Positions 7,623 through 15,936 of a stretch of 64,000 nucleotides of DNA are shown here, in pieces (the stretch's first letter is position 1; each line of letters begins with the position of its first letter). The notes beneath the pieces are model-generated. The model made no database searches and was not told the DNA's origin. It worked only from the letters and a program-made list of their open reading frames with translations. The stretch comes from Nocardia sp. XZ_19_385 (lineage in GTDB: Bacteria > Actinomycetota > Actinomycetes > Mycobacteriales > Mycobacteriaceae), in assembly GCF_015355755.1 (NCBI RefSeq), contig NZ_JACVEE010000006.1, positions 231,761 through 295,760 on the forward strand. Reading direction: 5' to 3'. A program made the position numbers and the translations under genes.

Positions 7623-8585
7623 ATGTCTGGAAATCCGCTCGGAATCGCCCTCGAACCGGCCGCACAGGAGTTCGTCGACGCGACCTCCCAGCCGCCGTTC
7701 CTCTACCAGCTGCCCCCGGCGGAGGGACGCAAAGCCGTTGACTCGGTGCAGGATTCGCCGATCGACAAGCCGGATATCGACGAGGAGTGGGTCACCGTCG
7801 AGGGTGGGCCGACCGGGTCGGTGCGGGCGCGGATCGTGAAGCCGCAGGGTGTCACCGAGGCGCTGCCGGTCATCATCTACACCCACGGCGCCGGTTGGGT
7901 TTTCGGCGATGCGCACACCCATGACCGGCTGGTGCGCGACCTCGCCGTCGGCGTCCGCGCAGCGGTGGTCTTTCCCGAATACGACCGCTCGCCCGAGGTC
8001 CGGTACCCGGTCGCCAACGAGCAGTCCTACCGTGTGGCGCAATGGGTTTCGACGCACGGCGCGCAGCACGGCCTGGATGCCGCGCGTATCGCCGTCGCGG
8101 GCGATTCGGTCGGCGGCAACATGGCCATCGCGCTGACCCTCATGGCCAAGGAACGCGGCGACGTGTCCTTCGCGCAGCAGGTGCTGTTCTACCCCGTCAC
8201 CGACGCCAACTTCGACACCGGCTCCTACCAGCAGTTCGCGACGGGCTACTTCCTGACTCGGGAAGGCATGCAGTGGTTCTGGGATCAGTACACCACCAGC
8301 GCGGCGGACCGCGCCCAGATCACGGCGTCCCCGCTGCGGGCGAGCACTGAGCAGCTGACAGGCCTGCCGCCCGCGCTCGTCATCACGGCCGAGGCCGATG
8401 TGCTGCGGGACGAGGGCGAGGCGTTCGCCGGGAAGTTGCGTGCGGCCGGTGTGCCCGTCGTCCAGGCGCGCTACGGCGGGATCATCCACGACTTCGTCAT
8501 GGTCAATTCGATGCATGACACCCACGCGGCGAAAGCGGCCGTCGCCCAGGCTGTCTCGACGCTTCGTGCCGCCCTTTACGCCTGA
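7623..8585 (+). CDS. Alpha/beta hydrolase of the hormone-sensitive lipase family
   Basis: A 320-residue carboxylesterase of the HSL/PF07859 type. The oxyanion-hole motif is HGAGW (near residue 89, usually HGGGW), the nucleophile elbow is GDSVGG (near 160), and DVLRDEGEAF with IIHDF supply the aspartate and histidine. It should hydrolyse short-chain or aryl esters. The ATG is preceded by AGGAAGGAAC, a good ribosome binding site. It lies 92 bases after the GlxA-type regulator and 27 bases before another hydrolase, with which it probably forms an operon. Confidence 0.9.
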   Translation: MSGNPLGIALEPAAQEFVDATSQPPFLYQLPPAEGRKAVDSVQDSPIDKPDIDEEWVTVEGGPTGSVRARIVKPQGVTEALPVIIYTHGAGWVFGDAHTHDRLVRDLAVGVRAAVVFPEYDRSPEVRYPVANEQSYRVAQWVSTHGAQHGLDAARIAVAGDSVGGNMAIALTLMAKERGDVSFAQQVLFYPVTDANFDTGSYQQFATGYFLTREGMQWFWDQYTTSAADRAQITASPLRASTEQLTGLPPALVITAEADVLRDEGEAFAGKLRAAGVPVVQARYGGIIHDFVMVNSMHDTHAAKAAVAQAVSTLRAALYA

Positions 8586-8612
8586 CATCCAGCCCCGGAA
8601 GGACCTTCACAC

Positions 8613-9323
8613 ATGAGCACCGAACCCACCGTCGTCCTGGTGCACGGCGCCTTCGCCGACTCCTCCAGCTGGAACGGCGTCGTCGAAAACCTGCGGGCGC
8701 AAGGCTATTCCGTCCTCGCCGCCGCCAACCCGCTGCGGGGACTGGCCTCCGATGCCGCCTACATCGCCTCGGTCCTCGACACCATCGAGGGCCCGGTCGT
8801 GCTGGCCGGCCACTCCTACGGCGGCAGCGTCATCACCGTCGCCGCGGCGGGCAAGGCGAACGTGACAGCTCTGGTCTACATCGCCGCCTTCATCCCCGCC
8901 GTAGGCGAAAGCGCTCTCGAACTGACCGGCAAGTTCCCGGGATCCACCCTCGGCCCCACCACCAGCCCTGCGGAATATCCACTGCCCGACGGCAACTCGG
9001 CAACCGAGCTCTACATCCGGCAGGACGAGTTCCCCGCGCAATTCGCCGCGGACGTGCCCGCCGCCGTCGCCGCGACCATGGCCGCCACCCAGCGCCCCGT
9101 GGCCCTGGACGCCCTGGAGCAGCCGGCCACCGCGGCGGCCTGGCAGTCCATCCCGTCCTACGCCCTGCTCACCACCGAGGACAAGAACATCCCGATCCAG
9201 GCCCAGCGATTCATGGCCGAACGCGCGGGATCGCAGGTCGTGGAGATCGCGGCCTCGCACGCGGTCAGCGTCGCCGATCCCGCCGCCGTCAGCGACCTGA
9301 TCGCGCTCGCGGCGAAGAAGTAG
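8613..9323 (+). CDS. Alpha/beta hydrolase (EstC / pyrethroid-hydrolase-like)
   Basis: A 236-residue alpha/beta hydrolase with the compact form seen in salicylate-esterase and pyrethroid-hydrolase-like proteins: VLVHGAFADSSSWNGVV at the N-terminus, elbow GHSYGGS, and EIAASHAVSVADP with the histidine near the C-terminus. The substrate is not known. A GGAAGGACC ribosome binding site precedes the ATG. The 27-base gap from the HSL-type esterase suggests co-transcription. Its end is three bases from a convergent gene. Confidence 0.88.
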   Translation: MSTEPTVVLVHGAFADSSSWNGVVENLRAQGYSVLAAANPLRGLASDAAYIASVLDTIEGPVVLAGHSYGGSVITVAAAGKANVTALVYIAAFIPAVGESALELTGKFPGSTLGPTTSPAEYPLPDGNSATELYIRQDEFPAQFAADVPAAVAATMAATQRPVALDALEQPATAAAWQSIPSYALLTTEDKNIPIQAQRFMAERAGSQVVEIAASHAVSVADPAAVSDLIALAAKK

Positions 9324-9326
9324 CGG

Positions 9327-10001
9327 TTACCCAGGGGGTCGCGCGGCAGCCGACCGCGCGACCCGGAATCCGGTGTCGTCGATGCGAAGGCTCGGGTGGC
9401 TGCGGCGGCGCACCGACGCGCGGCAGCTCCAGTGTTCGTCGAACCAGCCGCCGCCGCGCAGCACCCGGTACGAGCCGTAGACCTCGCTGTCGTAGAGGTC
9501 CCAGCACCATTCCCAGACGTTGCCGAGCATGTCGTGCAGGCCCCAGGAGTTCGGGAGTTTGCCGCCGACGTCGTGCGGACGTTCGCCGGAATTAGCTCGA
9601 TACCAAGCAATTTCGCCGAGCTCGCCATACCTGGGGCCGGTACTGCCGGCGCGGCACGCGTACTCCCACTCGGCCTCGGTCGGCAACCGGAAACCATCGG
9701 CGGTGGTGTCCCACTCGACCTCGTCATCGAGGAGCCGGTATGCGGGCCGTAGACCCGAGCTGTGCGACAGAGCGTTGCAGAAGCGCACCGCATCGGTCCA
9801 GGACACACTGTCGACCGGCAACTGCATTCCCTGCGCGGCGCTCGGCCGCTCGCCGGTGACCTCCGCGTATCGGCACTGGGTGATCGGAAACACAGACAGC
9901 GCGAAGGACGCCACCTCGACCGCCCAGCTGCGCTGGGTCCGCCGATCGGTCAGCGTCACATCGCCCCCGGACAGGGCAACCATCTCGATACCTGCGTTCA
10001 T
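9327..10001 (-). CDS. SUMF1 / formylglycine-generating-enzyme-like protein
   Basis: A 224-residue single-domain protein of the SUMF1 (C-type-lectin-like) superfamily. Family landmarks are GFRLPTEAEWEYACRAG, LGNVWEWCWD, YRVLRGGGWF and the terminal GFRVARS. True formylglycine-generating enzymes need a cysteine right after RGGSW and a second one five residues on; here the first is missing (GGGWFDEHWSC) and only one remains. It is therefore unlikely to oxidise sulfatase cysteines and may be a related enzyme or binding protein. No sulfatase gene is nearby. The start at 10001 is chosen for homology to the family N-terminus (MVALSGGDVTLT); no strong ribosome binding site is seen. Confidence 0.8.
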   Translation of the reverse strand: MNAGIEMVALSGGDVTLTDRRTQRSWAVEVASFALSVFPITQCRYAEVTGERPSAAQGMQLPVDSVSWTDAVRFCNALSHSSGLRPAYRLLDDEVEWDTTADGFRLPTEAEWEYACRAGSTGPRYGELGEIAWYRANSGERPHDVGGKLPNSWGLHDMLGNVWEWCWDLYDSEVYGSYRVLRGGGWFDEHWSCRASVRRRSHPSLRIDDTGFRVARSAAARPPG

Positions 10002-10140
10002 CGGTGGCCATCGTAGGCGTCTTCGCAAACCCTCGAGTTTGCCCGGGCCCGGTCGTTCGACAGCGCCACCGCCTCGCCGGGGTACATCGACGAGCGCACC
10101 CCTGAACTACGACATCCTGCGCAAACAGTTCATCGCCGGC

Positions 10141-10986
10141 TCACCCGACGGGGTACAGGATGAAGCGGGGGTAGGCGCGGCGGCTGGGTTCGTCGCCGAT
10201 TTCGGTTAGCGCCGTGCGGATTTCGCGCAGGTCGTCGGTGGTCATCTCGAGCGGGAGTTCGTCGGGCTGGTACGCGGTGCGGACCGGGTAGTCGATGCCT
10301 GGTTCGGTGGTCATTTCGATATGGCAGCCGAGGATGTGGGTGATCGGGTGGTGGTCGCAGAAGTCGATCAGGCGGTCGATGCTTCGGGTGAAGGCGGGCC
10401 AGTCCTGGATGTAGAGGCGGCCGGGATAGACCGTGTCGCCGGTGAGCAGGAATCCGGTCCACGGGTCGTAGAAGGTGACGGCGGCCTCGTGGTGGCCAGG
10501 TGTGAGCAGGCATTCGAGGACTCGGCCGCCCAGGTCGACCTGTGCCACCGCGTCCGGATTTTCGTTGAAGCCGAAGTACTTCGAAGCGGTGGCCAGGTCG
10601 GCGCCGACCAGCGTGGTGGCGGGGCGGTCGGCGAACTGGCTGTCGCCCGCGATGTGGTCGGTGTGTGCGTGGGTGTGCAGCACCAGCAGCCGATATCCGG
10701 TGCGGGGGTGACGCTCGAGCCAGTCCGCGATGAGCTCGTCGACGACGCGGCGCAGCGGGAAGAACTCGGCGGAGGCGGTGGCGCCGGTGTCGATCAGCAC
10801 CACTTCGGTCTCGCCGAAGAGCAGGAACAGAAAGGGTGCCTCGTAATTGACCGCCATGTTCTGGCGGAGGATGACCGTGTGCTCATCGTAGGTGTGCACC
10901 TGGATGTCGGGATCGGTGTTGTGCTTGGCCGACGGTGAGCCATGGATCCAGCGGACATCCAGCGCGCGAGGCTGCGGGGTATTCAA
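10141..10986 (-). CDS. Metallo-beta-lactamase-fold hydrolase
   Basis: A 281-residue MBL-fold protein. The zinc-binding HxHxDH motif is THAHTDHIAG, with later ligands in TPGHHEAAV, LLTGDTVYPG and LGCHIEMTT. This superfamily includes hydrolases of glutathione thioesters, lactones and RNA; the exact activity is unknown. The start is a TTG at 10986 with GGGAGGG seven bases upstream, preferred over more distant in-frame starts. It diverges from an exonuclease gene. Confidence 0.88.
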   Translation of the reverse strand: MNTPQPRALDVRWIHGSPSAKHNTDPDIQVHTYDEHTVILRQNMAVNYEAPFLFLLFGETEVVLIDTGATASAEFFPLRRVVDELIADWLERHPRTGYRLLVLHTHAHTDHIAGDSQFADRPATTLVGADLATASKYFGFNENPDAVAQVDLGGRVLECLLTPGHHEAAVTFYDPWTGFLLTGDTVYPGRLYIQDWPAFTRSIDRLIDFCDHHPITHILGCHIEMTTEPGIDYPVRTAYQPDELPLEMTTDDLREIRTALTEIGDEPSRRAYPRFILYPVG

Positions 10987-11113
10987 TGATGCCCTCCCTT
11001 TCGAAGTCCTCCGGTGACCGTACCGGGTGCCCGTGACAGCCCGAATCCGCGAATTCCTGGTGCACACCGAAATTCGATTGAGCCGCGCAACACGCGCGCC
11101 CTACGCTCGGCCG

Positions 11114-11680
11114 ATGACTACCGGACTGCTCAACGTCGTCGACGTGGAGGCCACCTGCTGGGAAGGCGAAACCCCGCCCGGCGCGGTGAGCGAGATCATC
11201 GAAATCGGCCTGACCGTCGTCGATCTCGATGCCCGCACCCGAATCGCCAAGCACCGCATCCTCGTTCGCCCCGAACGCGCCACCGTCAGCGAATTCTGCA
11301 CCGAACTGACCGGCCTCACCCAAGCCGAGGTCGACACCGGCATCCCCTTCGCCGACGCCTGCCGCCTCCTCGCCACCGAACACCAAGCCGCCCTCCGCCC
11401 GTGGGCCAGCTGGGGCGACTACGACCGCAAACAATTCATCACCCAATGCGAGTCCACCAACACCCCCTACCCCTTCAACTCCCACCACACCAACGCCAAA
11501 ATGCTTTTCTCCGAGGCCTACAACCTCCGCCGCCGCCAAGGCATGTCCGGTGCGCTCGGCATAGCCGGCCTCCCCCTGGAGGGCCGCCACCACAGCGGCG
11601 CCGACGATGCCTGGAACATCGGTGCCTTGGTCCTGGAGATCGTCAACCGGAATGTCTGGCGCCCGACCACAACAGACTGA
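11114..11680 (+). CDS. DEDDh-family 3'-5' exonuclease
   Basis: A 188-residue exonuclease of the ERI-1/KapD-like type. Exo I is VVDVEATCW (Asp10 and Glu12), the middle part carries WASWGDYDRKQF, and Exo III is HSGADDAWNIG with the general-base histidine five residues before the final aspartate. It should degrade single-stranded RNA or DNA from the 3' end with two metal ions. The ATG lies seven bases after TACGCT (11102-11107), itself 18 bases after TTGAGC, which suggests a leaderless transcript. Confidence 0.88.
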   Translation: MTTGLLNVVDVEATCWEGETPPGAVSEIIEIGLTVVDLDARTRIAKHRILVRPERATVSEFCTELTGLTQAEVDTGIPFADACRLLATEHQAALRPWASWGDYDRKQFITQCESTNTPYPFNSHHTNAKMLFSEAYNLRRRQGMSGALGIAGLPLEGRHHSGADDAWNIGALVLEIVNRNVWRPTTTD

Positions 11681-11823
11681 CCCGCCCACAGGCTGCCGCA
11701 CCGCTGCTCGTCTGCCGAATCGCGTGCGCTGCCCCACTCGCTTTGCAACCGACGCGCTATGCAACGGCCACGCGAATGGGCCCGCCGAATGGCACGTGGT
11801 TGCGGCGAACACCGAGTGGGCTC

Positions 11824-13023
11824 TCAATGGGGTGCCACTCGGTCGGCTTTCGGGCTACCTGGCTGTGTCTTCGCGGCGTTGATGGCGAGAGCCAGGAGAG
11901 CCAGGGCGGTTAGGCCGAGGATAGCGGCGACGGCCGGAAGGAGTTGGGGGGCAAGGGTTGTCAGAGTCAAGCCGCCGAGCGCTCCGCCCAGGGCTACGCC
12001 GAGGTAGGTGCCTGAGGTGTTGAGGGCGAGGGCTTGGGGGGCTACGGGGCCGGCGAGGGTGTAGAGGCGGGCTTGGATGGCTGGGGCGTTCCAGAAGGCG
12101 ACGCCGCCCTGGATTGTTCCGACCAAGATGATGATGGGCAGTGGGATGGGGCGGGCGAGGCCGAGGGCCCACAGGGTCACCATCGTGGCGATGAAGAGGG
12201 TGATTCCGATGCGCAACGTGCGGTCCGCGCCCCAGCGGTCGGTGGCGGCGCCGCCGAGCCAGATGCACACGATGCCGGCGAAACCGGAGAGGCTGAAGGC
12301 GAGAGCGCGCTGGTCTACGGTGGCGTGGCTGACAGCGGCGAGGTAGGGGGCCTGATAGGTCAGCATCATCATCGATCCGGTCATGAGGGCGCAGTTGGCC
12401 AGGAGGCCGAGGGAGACCGGCGGGCTGGCGAGGGCGCGGAGCTGGTCGATGATCGCGGGTACATCGGTGGGCTGGTCGCGGTGGCGCGGCAGGGCGGTGA
12501 GCAGGAACGTCAGTGCGGCGGCACCGGCCACGGCCATCGCGAGAAACGTTGCCTGCCAGCCGAAGTGGCCGCCGATCCAGGTGCCGATCGGAACTCCGGC
12601 GGCGATCGAGCCGGTGACCCCGAGTGCGACGACGGCGACGTATCTGCCGGTGCGGCCTTCGGGGGCACGTTCGGCGGCGAAGGCGAAGAGTGCGGGGGTC
12701 GAGGCCGCGGCGGCGAGGGCCGCCAGTACCCGCAGCACCATCAGGAGGCCGAAGGTGTTCGTCATCGACGCCATCAGGTTCGCGGCGACGAAAACCACGA
12801 ACGAGGCAGTGAAGAGCCGCCGCCGCGACACCCGCGCCAACGCGACCCCGGCGACCGGCGCGGCGAGTGCGACAGTCAGGGAGAAGACGGTCACCAGCTG
12901 ACCGGCCTGCGCTTCGCTGACACCGAGATCCCGGGCGATCTCCGGCAGCACACCGGCGATCACATAGTCGTCGGTATAGAACACGAATGCGGCAGCGAGC
13001 AATGCGAACAGCCACGCGGGCAC
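11824..13023 (-). CDS. MFS transporter (drug:H+ antiporter type, DHA1)
   Basis: A 399-residue integral membrane protein with about twelve hydrophobic segments. The N-terminal half has the DHA signatures YVIAGVLPEIARDLGVS and the loop ALARVSRRRLF, typical of AraJ/chloramphenicol-type exporters. The GTG start is backed by GGAGA seven bases upstream. It lies 69 bases downstream of a TetR gene on the same strand, so the two probably form a self-regulated efflux operon. The exported compound is unknown. Confidence 0.9.
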   Translation of the reverse strand: MPAWLFALLAAAFVFYTDDYVIAGVLPEIARDLGVSEAQAGQLVTVFSLTVALAAPVAGVALARVSRRRLFTASFVVFVAANLMASMTNTFGLLMVLRVLAALAAAASTPALFAFAAERAPEGRTGRYVAVVALGVTGSIAAGVPIGTWIGGHFGWQATFLAMAVAGAAALTFLLTALPRHRDQPTDVPAIIDQLRALASPPVSLGLLANCALMTGSMMMLTYQAPYLAAVSHATVDQRALAFSLSGFAGIVCIWLGGAATDRWGADRTLRIGITLFIATMVTLWALGLARPIPLPIIILVGTIQGGVAFWNAPAIQARLYTLAGPVAPQALALNTSGTYLGVALGGALGGLTLTTLAPQLLPAVAAILGLTALALLALAINAAKTQPGSPKADRVAPH

Positions 13024-13092
13024 AGCGGATCTCCTTCACGCAGGACGAAATCCCCGATGCGTCGACGACGAATCGGGCAGGTATCTGGGTTT

Positions 13093-13686
13093 TCAGGCTG
13101 ACAGCACCGAATTCAGGTGTGCCCGAAGGGTTTTGCGCAGACGATCGACGCCGAGGGAGCCGTGTGGCGTCACCGCGTCGATCGCCAGGCCGCCGATCAG
13201 CGCAGCTACCTGTTCGGCGTGCTCGGCCGGGCCGGGCACCGCGAGAACACGCAGCGCCTCGGTGAGCACGGACCGCATGTCGGCGGCCATCTGTTCGGTC
13301 ACCGGACGGAAGATCGGATTCACGCGTGCCGCGAGAATGAATTCCAGCAGTACGATCGATTCGATCCGGCGTTCCTCGTCCACCGGCAGCAACTCCTCGA
13401 CCAGCGCCTGCAGCGCGTCGACGGCCTGCTTGCCGGTGAGTCCGCGCAACGCTTCAGTGGGGTGACGGATGAGCCGCTGCCCCATGCGGTCGCCGACCTC
13501 GGTGGCCGCCGCGACCAGGAGGTCGCGGTGATCGTCGAAGTAGTGGCGCACCGACCCGATGTTCAATCCGGATTCAACGGCGACCTTGCGCAAGGACAAA
13601 CCGCTGAATCCCTCGGCGACCAGCAGCCGGAAAGCAGCTTCGACGACATCTCTGCGTCGTTGTTCCGCGTCGATCCGAGCTGGCAT
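13093..13686 (-). CDS. TetR family repressor of the adjacent MFS exporter
   Basis: A 197-residue TetR regulator with a clear helix-turn-helix (LSLRKVAVESGLNIGSVRHYFDDHRDLL). The C-terminal part is of the general TetR_C type. A perfect 16-base palindrome lies 10 bases upstream of its ATG, and a TACATT hexamer (minus strand) six bases before the ATG suggests a leaderless transcript whose promoter is covered by the operator. It is the first gene of an operon with the MFS exporter. Confidence 0.9.
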   Translation of the reverse strand: MPARIDAEQRRRDVVEAAFRLLVAEGFSGLSLRKVAVESGLNIGSVRHYFDDHRDLLVAAATEVGDRMGQRLIRHPTEALRGLTGKQAVDALQALVEELLPVDEERRIESIVLLEFILAARVNPIFRPVTEQMAADMRSVLTEALRVLAVPGPAEHAEQVAALIGGLAIDAVTPHGSLGVDRLRKTLRAHLNSVLSA

Positions 13687-13696
13687 GAACCCAATG

Positions 13697-13712
13697 TATC
13701 ACAGCTGTGATA
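13697..13712. promoter_or_regulatory. Perfect 16-base TetR operator
   Basis: TATCACAG-CTGTGATA is a perfect palindrome directly upstream of the TetR/MFS operon (start 13686). It overlaps the expected -35/-10 spacer of the minus-strand promoter, so TetR binding would block its own transcription and that of the exporter. The neighbouring gene on the other side is convergent with this promoter, so only the TetR operon should be controlled. Confidence 0.75.
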
Positions 13713-13717
13713 AATAG

Positions 13718-14491
13718 CTAGCGCAGACCGGGAACACTGGTCGCCAGCATCGCTTCCCACTCCCGCACACCCTCGGTCAGACGCCGGGCGACAAGTTCCC
13801 TGAGCACGTCCGGCACAGCGCTGAGGACATCGGTGGTCTGGTCGGCCCCGGAGCCGTAAGTGTGTGCGGCGACAGTGAATCCGATGCCGTAGGACGCGGA
13901 GGCGACCTCTTCGGGTTCGAAGTCCGACCAACCCCACTTGGTGCCCAATGCGCCCGGGAGCCAGGTGGTCCCCCAGTCCTGGACGGTGCCGTCGGCGGCG
14001 ACCGCACCCGGCGAGGACATCCAGTCGAAGATCGGGGAATCCGGGTCCTGATGCCGCTTCTTGTTCAGGAAATCGGCGACATCGGCGGTGCTGGTCGTGC
14101 TGGTCTGCCAATCGTTGCCGGAATGTGTTGAACTCAAGTGGTATTCGGCCGCGATCAGTTCAATTGCCTTGGGGTACTTCGCCTCCATCGCACTTGCCGC
14201 GCTGTCGTCGGAGTAACGGATCATGCGTTCGGCGAGGGCCCGATCCTCGGCCGAGTTGTCACCGTGGCGCAACGCGTAATCGACGATATACAGCTTCGAC
14301 AGGGACAGCGCCCCGCGCTCCTGATGCTGGTTGGTGGTGCCCCATTGCATGTTCGGCACGTTGGTTCGCACCGATATCGAGGAACGCGGCGGCACCGCGT
14401 TCGGATCCAGCGGATCCGCCCAGGCGGCGGGCGCACCCATCAGACACGCGAGGGCCGCGGTTACCACGGCTAGTCGCACCGGACTGCTCAT
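13718..14491 (-). CDS. Secreted class A beta-lactamase-fold serine hydrolase
   Basis: A 257-residue exported protein. Residues 1-25 form a signal peptide ending APAAWA. The mature part keeps class A-like motifs: SLSK (SxxK, Ser63 and Lys66), SDD at 94-96 where beta-lactamases have SDN, and TKWGW in place of KTG. The omega-loop glutamate of true class A beta-lactamases is not obvious, so hydrolysis of beta-lactams is uncertain; secreted actinobacterial paralogues of this kind are of unknown role, possibly in the cell wall. The start at 14491 is set by an excellent GGAGGTGACC. A longer in-frame start upstream lacks support. Confidence 0.8.
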   Translation of the reverse strand: MSSPVRLAVVTAALACLMGAPAAWADPLDPNAVPPRSSISVRTNVPNMQWGTTNQHQERGALSLSKLYIVDYALRHGDNSAEDRALAERMIRYSDDSAASAMEAKYPKAIELIAAEYHLSSTHSGNDWQTSTTSTADVADFLNKKRHQDPDSPIFDWMSSPGAVAADGTVQDWGTTWLPGALGTKWGWSDFEPEEVASASYGIGFTVAAHTYGSGADQTTDVLSAVPDVLRELVARRLTEGVREWEAMLATSVPGLR

Positions 14492-14713
14492 TCGGTCACC
14501 TCCGGATCCGCTGGTCATCCGTACCGGACCAGCTTGCCCACCGGCGCCGCGCGGCAAGCCCCGACACGCGGTAGCGAAATGACACCGTTCCGCATCACGT
14601 CGAGCCCGCTCGACCAGCAATATCTAACGCCGCCGCCGGCAACGCGATGGACTGGACAGAGCACATTCGAAACCACCGCGTCTTCCGGCGCGCACAGGCA
14701 GCAGGGAAAAATC

Positions 14714-15172
14714 ATGTCCAGCACAAGAATCCGCGCCATCGCCACCGCGATGACGGTCACTCCGATACTCGTTCTCTCCGGCGTCGGCGTCGCACACGCC
14801 TACCACGACCCCTATCCCGGCGACTCCAAAGCGACCTGCCAGTCCGTCGGCGGCCGGGAACGCATCAAGGTGACCGTCAACGGGAGACCTGGCGGCTACT
14901 ACATCATGGGAACGAACCCCGCCGGCGCCCACTTCCACCTGGGCAACATCACCGTGGGAGCGTCCGGCTCGGGCTCCGCGGTCTTCACCGGCCACAGCGC
15001 CGGCAGCTACGGCGTCGAAGCCTTCGAGAACGCCCTCGGCAGCGGCGGCCGCGCCCCCGGCTGCATCGGCTCGGTCACGGTGTCGGCGGCAAACCCGCTC
15101 CTGGACGCCGTCGACTCCGCCCTGGCCGGAGCCGGCAGCAGCGCGCTGGTCACCGACCCGACCCGGCGCTGA
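14714..15172 (+). CDS. Small secreted protein of unknown function
   Basis: A 152-residue protein with an N-terminal signal peptide (hydrophobic TVTPILVLSGVGV, cleavage after AHA at residue 29). The mature protein is glycine- and serine-rich, looks all-beta (VTVNGRPGGYYIMG, NITVGASGSGSAVFTG) and has two cysteines, which may form one disulfide. I do not recognise a named family. The ATG at 14714 has a weak GGGAAA upstream. It diverges from the secreted serine hydrolase across a 222-base gap in which I see no clear dyad, and its end overlaps the convergent ATP-grasp gene by 23 bases. Confidence 0.7.
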   Translation: MSSTRIRAIATAMTVTPILVLSGVGVAHAYHDPYPGDSKATCQSVGGRERIKVTVNGRPGGYYIMGTNPAGAHFHLGNITVGASGSGSAVFTGHSAGSYGVEAFENALGSGGRAPGCIGSVTVSAANPLLDAVDSALAGAGSSALVTDPTRR

Positions 15173-15821
15173 CCCCCGCCGTCCCGAGCAACTCGACCCA
15201 CCGCCGCAACACCAACTCGGTGTACTGCTCGGCGGCGATGTCATACGCCCCGAGCGCATACCCATCATTGACTTCGACCAGAGCCGTCGCACCGCTGGCC
15301 AGGACCCCGAAGTCGATGCCGTATGCGCTCGGTGCGGTCCCGGAGTGGTCGTACGCCGCGACCGCGGACCGCACCACGTCCATGTCCAACAACGCCGATC
15401 CGGCATAGCGGTCCACGGCGACGACTCCGCCGCCGATCACGTAGACGCGGTATTCCGCGACCCACTCGACCACCTCCGAGCACCACACCCGCTGCCGCCG
15501 GCCGACTCTTCCCAACGCGGCGAAGTCGCGTTCGGAGTAACACACGGCTCCGGTGAAGCCTTTGCGCCGCTCCGCCGGTTTGACGAAAACCGGTGGAGCC
15601 GAACCGGTCTCCATCACCCGCTCGATCTCGCCCAACGTCGAGGTCCACACCCGCCGCCGGAGAAACTCGCGCAGGCTCTCCGGATAATCATCGGGTTCCG
15701 GCACGGGAATTCCGAGTTGCCGCATGGCCCCATGCATCGCATCCATGTCACCGGCGATGAACGTGTCCGGCCCCAGCGGCAACTGCCTGCGATGGATTCG
15801 CTTGATGCTGTAGTACCGCAC
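15150..15821 (-). CDS. ATP-grasp domain protein, probably frameshifted near its N-terminus
   Basis: The frame from 15821 encodes 223 residues starting VRYYSIKRIHRRQLPLG, with ATP-grasp features: PPVFVKPAERRKGFTG (ATP-binding lysine), AEYRVYVIGG, AYGIDFGVL and VEVNDGYALGAY (metal-binding Asp and Asn). A GTG start at 15821 with GAAGGA upstream is possible. However, the sequence just upstream, in another frame (15905 to about 15823), reads MITTAFLQYAGSGPM then RHEEKLLDEGLRR, which is the natural first strand and helix of such a protein. A one-base loss near 15823 would separate the two. The gene is thus probably a recent frameshift or a sequencing error. Function of the family (peptide-bond-type ligation) is only general. 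Confidence 0.65.
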   Translation of the reverse strand: MRYYSIKRIHRRQLPLGPDTFIAGDMDAMHGAMRQLGIPVPEPDDYPESLREFLRRRVWTSTLGEIERVMETGSAPPVFVKPAERRKGFTGAVCYSERDFAALGRVGRRQRVWCSEVVEWVAEYRVYVIGGGVVAVDRYAGSALLDMDVVRSAVAAYDHSGTAPSAYGIDFGVLASGATALVEVNDGYALGAYDIAAEQYTELVLRRWVELLGTAGVSAGSGR

Positions 15822-15936
15822 CGGCGCAATCCTTCGTCGAGCAGTTTCTCCTCGTGCCGCATCGGGCCCGATCCGGCGTATTGGAGGAACGCGGTGGTGA
15901 TCATCCCCGCAATTTTGCACCACCGGATTCCGTTGC

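Noticed and set aside
10100..10160. Peptide LNYDILRKQFIAGS readable on the plus strand before the MBL gene
   Set aside because: It looks protein-like, perhaps a gene remnant, but it is short, has no start signal and I cannot assign a family.
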